Assembly (NCBI GenBank): GCA_011009095.1
Contig: VTPC01006117.1
Span: forward strand, 96,583 to 160,582
DNA from: Ignelater luminosus
Lineage: Eukaryota > Arthropoda > Insecta > Coleoptera > Elateridae
DNA length: 64,000 nt
Direction of reading: 5' to 3'
The notes under the pieces: generated by a model
What the model saw: the letters and a program-made list of their open reading frames with translations, nothing else
What the model was told of the DNA's origin: nothing
The model's database searches: none
Translations under genes and position numbers: made by a program
Shown: positions 57,801-64,000 of the stretch, piece by piece
How positions within the stretch are numbered: the stretch's first letter is position 1
How the letters are laid out: every line of letters starts with the position of its first letter

Positions 57801-58526
57801 GGCCAGGGATGTTGCTGCAGTAAACCAAATCACCATCCTTAGAAAAGTAAGGGACAAACCTTTTTTTTCTGTTCCTGAACCATGCAAAAGATGTTTCTGG
57901 TATTAACAAGTTTTTTTCTTTTAACCTGGGACATGATAGCTGCGTTGAGTCTATCGGTAAGCTTAAAGCGTTGAGGTTCATAACTTTTTCTGCCGCCCTG
58001 AAAACATTACCAGAATCTTCACAATCGCTTTTAGAGTGTTCTAGGGTATCTAAAGTCTCAGGAGATTTAAGCAGTGGAACTTCCGGTCCATGAGGGATAG
58101 CGCACATTGGTGAAAGAAAATTAGGATAAAAAAGTCCTTTGTATTTATTAGGTTGAATCCTTAAACATTGCAAGAAGAGAAGTATCAATCGTGGTTTCGG
58201 GGTTCTCTCCAAACCATAGGCACGCCAAATCGGAATGATGTTTTCTTACCTTGCAACCATTGGCGAAGCCGTTCTGCACAAACAGAGCAAACTTTATGTG
58301 GAGCCCATGTTTTGTATTGATCGCCAAGTCTTATACTAAAATATGCGAAGTAAACTTTTAACACAAAATCGGTAACATTCCGTTGTTGCTTCTTGACAGT
58401 AAATTCACCACAGATGTAACAGAGGTTGTCAGGTGAATTAATGCAACCCCTAGCAGACATCACAACGTTTACAATAGACTGGACACGATTTTTCACTGCG
58501 ATCGCACTAAGATCAAAGTTCTCCAC
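54819..58526 (-). pseudogene. Family Y TE-like protein relic, split by X copy 2
   Basis: Minus strand from ATG 58526. A zinc-binding N-terminus carries CYICGEFTVKKQQRN, DFVLKVYFAYFSIRLGDQ and HKVCSVCAERLRQW, then FRFGVPMVWREPRNH. After a frameshift, YPNFLSPMCAIPHGPEVP, RLKEKNLLIP, FSKDGDLVYCSNIPGLMS. X copy 2 interrupts here. Reading resumes at about 55790 with WSMKAVLLHNDNKY, HQWIICGDLKVLFMLLGQQG and YPCFLCKSDSRD, then PPLYIKLELIHHFIRAF and LKEGVLVTPDILKLMKDDQF. The C-terminus has FLHFHLDYIPENLGAVSEEQ and MKADYCWTLHRK. I recognise this as a common multi-copy arthropod protein of unknown class. GDLKV and the HLD/PENLG-EEQ-ERFH acidic blocks could be DDE-like catalytic residues, which is inference. 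Confidence 0.75.
55803..57792 (-). mobile_element. LTR-like element X, copy 2 (inside family Y gene), right-truncated
   Basis: On the minus strand it begins TGTTATGTGTAAAAGTGGG at 57792 and matches X copy 1 (TGTTACGTGTAAAAATGGG) colinearly over about 600 bp, then again over its last 230 bp to about 55803. It lacks the final roughly 150 bp of copy 1, and no target duplication is found, so its far end is deleted together with about ten codons of family Y. About 1.15 kb (56035-57185) has no counterpart in copy 1. Within it, minus-strand TGTCGGGGAACCCC at 56553 resembles the start of a further LTR. Confidence 0.75.
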
Positions 58527-58529
58527 TTT

Positions 58530-60350
58530 GTTTATAAAACTCTTTATGAAAATATCAAGTTTTGTTTAATGGTAAGCGTTTTTCAAGTTGGCTTGTACAA
58601 TGTTTTAATGGTTCAACACGTGCACTTCTTAGAATACAGTCTGAGATCAAGTTCGCTTTACAAAGTTTCCGCCGTATATTGAAACCTATAATATGAATAT
58701 TTCTCTTAGCATCCGACTTCTATTTTATATTTTAACACGTTTGGAGCATCCGAGAAAACGCGCGGGACGGCTGAAGGTTCCCGGGCTTACGAGAGTAAGC
58801 TACCCTTCGGGCTTGAAATTTGTGATTATCTTCTTTTTACATTGCAAATTCATAATTTGTTTATGGAAACCTCATCGGAAGTGGTTCCGAGAGAGTGCAC
58901 ATGATTGTTCTTGCCGGATTTTGTCAGAATTGCGCAAATGATTTGGTGAAAAACGTTGTTAACTATCGCCCCACAGATTAACTCTATTAATTCAAAAACT
59001 TGTGATTAATTTTGTTAGGATTGTTAATATTATGCAACTCCTAATGTTAAATATTCAGAACTTACTAATTGATTGTTAGTGATTTATTTCTAAAAGTACC
59101 AAATCTTCTGGTTCTTCAAACATTTGTTAATAAATTCGACGTTTTGTTTAAAGGACCTAATTTGATAGTATTGAACGGATCATCGATCACTAAGTCCAGG
59201 TTTGGTACTAAGACTTCCTTTCAGTTTGGTTGGTAATGAGCTGTTATTAATAAGTTTTATAAGGTAGTATTAAAATATTTTACTGTCTATTTTGTCTATG
59301 TTACAAAATAAAGTCAACTATAATAAAAGTTTTATAGATAGCCACCTAAGGCTAATGGGTTTTAGTTTATAGTAACAATTCTTTATTAGATCGAAGCTTT
59401 TATTAATAGCAGATAGCAAAATTCTGCAATTTTGTTTTTTTAGCTGTTATGTGTGAAGTCTAGAATTTCTTATTGGCTTAGAGTGATTATGGATTCTGAT
59501 TATTTGGTGTAGGTTTTGCAGTACAGATTAGCTGTGCACGTTGCTATGACTTTGTTTAAGCAAAAGTATTGAGATTAGATCAATACAATCTCTCTGGGTC
59601 AGTTTGGACAGAGTTTGAGTACAGAATGTTCACTGCTATCATAGCGTACCCTTGTTTTGCCAAAGTACATATACAGGGTGATTTGCCAGAGTACTTATAT
59701 ACAGGGTATTAGCTGGAGTGAGGCCACATACGTGTTGATATTTAACCTGGCCTCTGGCGCCCTCATCGATTGTGACATCTTTAGGCAATACCTCAGTCTC
59801 CTTTATTGAGTTTTTAAGATAATTTTGTGGTAAGTCATCTGTCACCCCATTTCATCTCCGACGTTCAAGCTGCTGCAAAAACAACCTTTTGATCTCCACG
59901 ACATAAGGCTTCTTTTCTGGATTTTGTCTGTGACCACGTGGTAAAGTAAGTCTAAGGTTCATAGTAGTTATTTGTTATTTACTTGTCTTGGAGAAACTTG
60001 TTGTTATTGCCAGATTTTTTTAGGGGGATTTATAACACTATTCTGTTGCATTTTAATGTTGAGGGTCTTTTTTTGTTTATTGAGTTGTTTCTTTTCACGC
60101 GTTTATAATGGTCTTGTAATTCGTCAACATAGATTTTTCTGACCAAATATCATCTGCAAAATGTTTTTCCAAATGCTTTGGGACACCTAATTTAAAACTA
60201 ACACTTCTTGGGGGCTTGCATGTTGATCTCAATTTACAGCACCTGTAACTATTCAGATCAAGATTCTCCAGAACACTGAGTGATCATTTTCTGTTATTTG
60301 TACATCTGGATTTACAATGCAAATCTAGGGTAATTCATTTGGAGTATAGT
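58530..60350. other. No gene recognised
   Basis: AT-rich with a GC-richer patch at 58740-58900 that can fold: GCTTAC-GAGA-GTAAGC at 58785-58800, a GNRA-type loop. Two CAGGGT motifs lie at 59674 and 59704. A minus-strand 68-residue frame (59845-59639) overlaps them and has no recognisable domain. Confidence 0.45.
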
Positions 60351-60359
60351 CTACATTTA

Positions 60360-61620
60360 AGTTAGCTCTCTTTATTTTAGGGTTGCTAGCAGTGCAGCAG
60401 CAGTTTTTTTATTAGATACTGTGTTGCTGACACCGTTTCCAAAATTCTACATTCTTTGTTGAATATATCAATAATTACTACAACTATGGGTGCCCTTGAT
60501 ATTTTGAAGGAGTGCAAAAAGCTTCACGACTACAATTGTTGCTAAAAAATCAGGAAATGTGTTAAAATCAAATATAGCCGTACCGATATTAGCCTTTATA
60601 ACTTGAAAGATTGTTTCTTTGTTAATTAGCTGGAAAATGTGTTGATGGATTTTTTATCTCAGATTTGAAAACTGCCCGTCTATGTTCTTCCAACAGTACA
60701 GCTGACTTTCTTGAATACGACAATCGTGTATTATCTCTTATACCTTTTAGATCTTAATGTCAATAATTATAATCTTATTTTAGGATTGCTAGCACCTCAA
60801 TGTATTTTACTGCTTTTCTTCCTAGGCACTACCTTGCTGACACCGTTTCTGCTTTTTTGAAAGCCAAACTACCTAAAAGTCTTCAGAAATCTAAATTCTT
60901 TGTTGAGTATGTAGGGTCACACGCTTTGAAACATTCTTCAAAAGACAAACCTTAAGAATATTGAATTCTAGGAATGTGACGTCCGCACGTAAGATTTCAC
61001 AGGAAAAAGGTTGCCTCTGTTAGTTAAGTACTAATTCTTTTCAAACTTCCTGTAGTATTTCCTTGAACATATTCCAAACGAACTCACGCTAGAATTTCAT
61101 AGCAAAAATGCATCTTTTACTCGATCAATTCCTCTAAAACGAAATTCTCGTTAAAAACCTTAAGTATTGTCTACTTCTCTGAAAACTTCTGGGAAACGTA
61201 CAGAAAAATCATTCTTTGTATGTACAATAGATAATATAACAAACTTCTCATTATTTTACAAAAGATCGGTTCAGTTTCTTTACGGTTCCTCGATAGTTAT
61301 CACAGCTTGTTTACTTTTGTTTAATTATTTTATCGCTTTATTATTTATTATTATAAAACATCACCTCAACATTGGTACTCTTACAGGTACATTAGTAATA
61401 ACAACGACTATGATTGCTGCTGATATTTAAAGGGAGTGCAAAACGTTTAATGATTAAAAATGTTGCTAAAAGAATCAAGAAATGTAGTCGTGATAACATC
61501 AGCTTCTATAACGTGAAAAAATGTTTTTTTGTTCCTTAGCTGTAGTAGGATGTCGATGGTTCTCTTGAATTTAAAATTTCAAAGCTGTCAATCAACATTT
61601 CTCGAATACTACATTTGACA
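60360..61620. repeat. Degenerate tandem repeat with about 0.4 to 0.9 kb spacing
   Basis: Recurrent blocks in the same order: TTTTAGG-TTGCTAGCA (60377 and 60781), TTGCTGACACCGTTTC (60424 and 60835), ATTCTTTGTTGA-TAT (60451 and 60896, weaker at 61211), GGAGTGCAAAA (60510 and 61432) followed by GTTGCTAAAA-AATCA-GAAATGT, and TTAGCTG-A-ATG-TGATGG (60626 and 61537). Copies have diverged strongly with indels. No recognised coding function. Confidence 0.65.
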
Positions 61621-61624
61621 TTGT

Positions 61625-62920
61625 CGGATTTGCTAATTGCACCTATTGTAGAATTTAACGTGAATAATTCTGCATCACTAACGGTGACCCATTTTTTGCT
61701 CTTTAACGGAAACAGATTCCAGGAAGCATGTAAAATAAATAAAATCCTTTTAATTTTGGACGCATACAAAATAATTCGAATGCCACTATTTCTGTTTATT
61801 CGTTGAATTGTAATTTGATAAAGTCACACCACTATCTATCGCATGTTCGAATAATTTCATAATAATAATTATGGATGGTTTTCAAATTTCCATTTTCGTC
61901 TAAGTAATCTAAATTAAAATCTTAAGATTTTTGACTTTTATCAGATATTTTACCTCGAAGACAAGTTCATCTGTAGATGCCGCAATACATGGAATATTTC
62001 GAGGTGTGCAAAGGCCTGCTGTGGTCTTTTTGTATTTTCTTCTTTGTATAGCTTGTTCTTTTAAAAGATACCATTATATATTCCTTTTTGTAGTAATATA
62101 TGTTTAGTTAAATTATAATTGCGGTTTTGATTTTTAACTTTTATACACTTCCAGAATAAAAGAAATTATTCCCATTTTTCTCTTTTTTTCACAACAACGA
62201 GCTTCTTCATTCATAAATATTATTTACCAAACATCTCTGTTCTTCGCTTGTAGATTTAGAAAAAAAGCTGTAGTTACAGATAACTCGAGTTTTGAACAAC
62301 TCCAAACCTTGCAAATACATCAATTGATTCTTAGTTTAGATTTCATTGAGATGTCAATCATTACATTAATATAAACCCTGTAACGGTCAGTTTTGTTTAC
62401 GTCACACGTGACTATATTTAATTTTATTTATGTTAGTAGGCTGGACACCAGGTATATTCCTTTCAGTCTTTAACTTTATTTTTCCCAGTAGATATGTTGA
62501 ACTTTTACAACTCGCTGGCCTAATTAACAAACCACGTAACTCACATTTCCCACTTTTTACAGGAGGAACAAAAAACTGATTTATTCGACAGTGAATAGAT
62601 AAATTATTATTGTTTATTCTTAACAATAAAGTTTAAAGTATTCTGAGATGTATATAAGCCATATTGTTATATAATTAAACATATTAATAATTACAATGGA
62701 GTTACCAGGTTAGAAATAGCAACGTTAAGGAGTTACACGGTACGTGGTTTGAAAAATTTAAATTTGGAGTTAAGTGGTCTGACAATGAGTATAAGGTTTT
62801 AAATAAAATACTAGAAATTGGAATAATGAGATAATTACGGTATATTATATTTGGAAACATATAAAAATGTCAAATAAAACAAAATGTTAGTAAACATGTA
62901 ACGATGGTAATTTTGAAGCA
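61625..62920. other. AT-rich interval, no gene recognised
   Basis: Only short frames with no motif. It may include the 3' flank of the minus-strand family W gene. Confidence 0.45.
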
Positions 62921-62925
62921 GTCTG

Positions 62926-64000
62926 TTAAAATGGCAACTCGTCATAAAAAGAGTGGTAGTCCCTTAGTATTGTACTTTTCAATTCTTGCAGATGGTTGTA
63001 CTTTGCTTCCGTTATCTTCAACCTACTGTCGTACAAATTTGGAAAATTTGCTTCACGAAATGCTTGCATTTTGTCTATAGGATGGCTTAATGATGGTTTT
63101 GGATCCTGTCTTTTTCGTCTGGATTTTCTTGAAGCTTCTTTCGATTGTTTTGCTTTATCCTCGCAAGCAGGTAATAGTTTGAACTCATCTTCAAAATTTA
63201 GTTTGTAATAAATTTTTCCGTCGTCAGAATACTTCAAACAGCGGATGTCAGTAACTTTGGCGTCACCTTTCTTCAATCCAGGACGGATCGACTTGTGCAT
63301 TGTGGGGTTTGCATAGTTTTTGAAGAATGAATGTTCTAAATAAGTAACCTTATAAGGTGTAGTATTATTTCTAGCATTTTTGCATATCTCTACATAATCA
63401 GCTGGCACATGAACTTCTCTCTGTTTTAAATACCGCTCTATGGTGGAGTGCATAGAGTCACACTCCATTTGAGTGTGACCTTTTTCCAGATACTTGCTTT
63501 CGATATAGATCTTGTACTTTACAGTTAAATGTAACAGGGAATTGCTCAAAATAGAACTTCTGTTTTGATAGTTACAGCCGTTACTGACAATTATTATTTT
63601 CTTTGCATTGTTGCGAAGCGGTAACTGGAATTGAAATGAAATGACTTACAATGCTTGCAAACTCATTTGCAGTGAATTCGCCTTTTGTTTCATTCCACAG
63701 GTAGCAAAATCCATTTTTTGTCTTTAGATCATACATACAAAGGTTGTGGACCGAAAGTTTCTTCCTGTAATATATGCCTGAAACATTTGATTTAGGACAC
63801 AATAACAGACTCTGAAGATCCACCGTGTAAACATGCTCTTCATTTCTTTTATCGTTGTTTTTTTCTTGCCTAGCAGCGGCTTTCTTCTTTGAATGATCCT
63901 TGTATTCTTCACTAGTAATGTGTTTTAACTTGTATGCTCTACATATATCACATTGATCTTTCTTCGGTCTGTATAAAGACAAATTCAGATCTTCAAACGT
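62926..64000 (-). pseudogene. Family W TE-like protein, 3' part, continues beyond window
   Basis: On the minus strand the reading enters at the window edge (FEDLNLSLYRPKKDQCDICR at about 63996) and continues AYKLKHITSEEYKDH, VYTVDLQSLLLCPKSNVSG, KLSVHNLCMYDLK, NGFCYLWNETKGE. It shifts frame near 63600, where NGCNYQNR precedes LSNSLLHLTVKYKIYIESKY and LEKGHTQMECDSMHSTIERY, then HVPADYVEICKNAR, SIRPGLKKGDAKVTDIRCLK and a lysine/arginine-rich segment to the stop at 62926. I recognise it as a multi-copy insect protein family with a probable RNase H-like (transposase-type) fold: Asp in TVDLQ, Asp in SDGC (Asn here), and HTQME. Superfamily unknown to me. Confidence 0.7.

Noticed and set aside
1..64000. 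CRISPR arrays, prokaryotic operons, integrons or phage genes
   Set aside because: No regularly spaced short repeats, Shine-Dalgarno-led gene clusters or prokaryotic gene families are visible; content is eukaryotic TE sequence.

Overview
This window looks like nuclear DNA of an arthropod, most probably an insect. It is AT-rich with scattered GC-richer patches, has no bacterial-style operons, and nearly all recognisable coding sequence belongs to eukaryotic mobile elements: copia-type LTR, jockey-like and RTE-like LINEs, Tc1, mariner, piggyBac, hAT, PIF/Harbinger, and multi-copy gene families that behave like transposons. I found no convincing single-copy host gene, tRNA or rRNA. Almost every coding region is broken by stops, frameshifts or later insertions. 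The exception is one full-length mariner transposase ORF at 49698-50750.

Layout. 0-5 kb: a decayed copia element with a complete 3' LTR and a 5'-truncated 5' LTR. 5-8 kb: a Tc1-like transposase relic split by about 0.86 kb. 8-12.2 kb: a minus-strand BED-finger (ZBED-type) hAT relic split by a 2.16-kb LTR-like insert with a clean 4-bp target duplication. 12.3-15.3 kb: two minus-strand LINE 3' fragments. 16-19.6 kb: a three-level nest, where a long-TIR element holds a hAT-type element (8-bp target duplication), which holds a small TIR element (9-bp duplication). 21.3-26.3 kb: a LINE RT relic, the tail of a repetitive gene family here called Z, and an RTE-like LINE. 26.6-37.7 kb: a near-perfect hairpin, two Harbinger relics, two minus-strand LINE relics and a fold-back element. 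39-42 kb: a tandem 202-bp repeat carrying head-to-tail AGGTCA motifs, then a long relic of family Z.

45.6-48.1 kb: a piggyBac element with 16-bp TIRs and all three catalytic Asp codons present, but frameshifted. 48.36-52.22 kb: a second nest, where a ZMYM1-type hAT (8-bp duplication) holds an LTR-like insert X (4-bp duplication), which holds the mariner (TA duplication). 54.8-58.5 kb: a minus-strand member of another TE-like gene family (Y), split by a second copy of X. 60.3-61.6 kb: a degenerate tandem repeat. 62.9-64.0 kb: the 3' part of a third enigmatic TE-like gene family (W), running off the window edge.

The genes do not form a pathway. The window is a record of successive insertions, and nesting gives a relative order: hAT before X before mariner; family Y before X; ZBED hAT before its LTR insert; long-TIR element before hAT MITE before small MITE. 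The least described content is families Z, Y and W, the X element and the nested TIR elements. Family assignments rest on motif recognition by eye, and no database search was possible.
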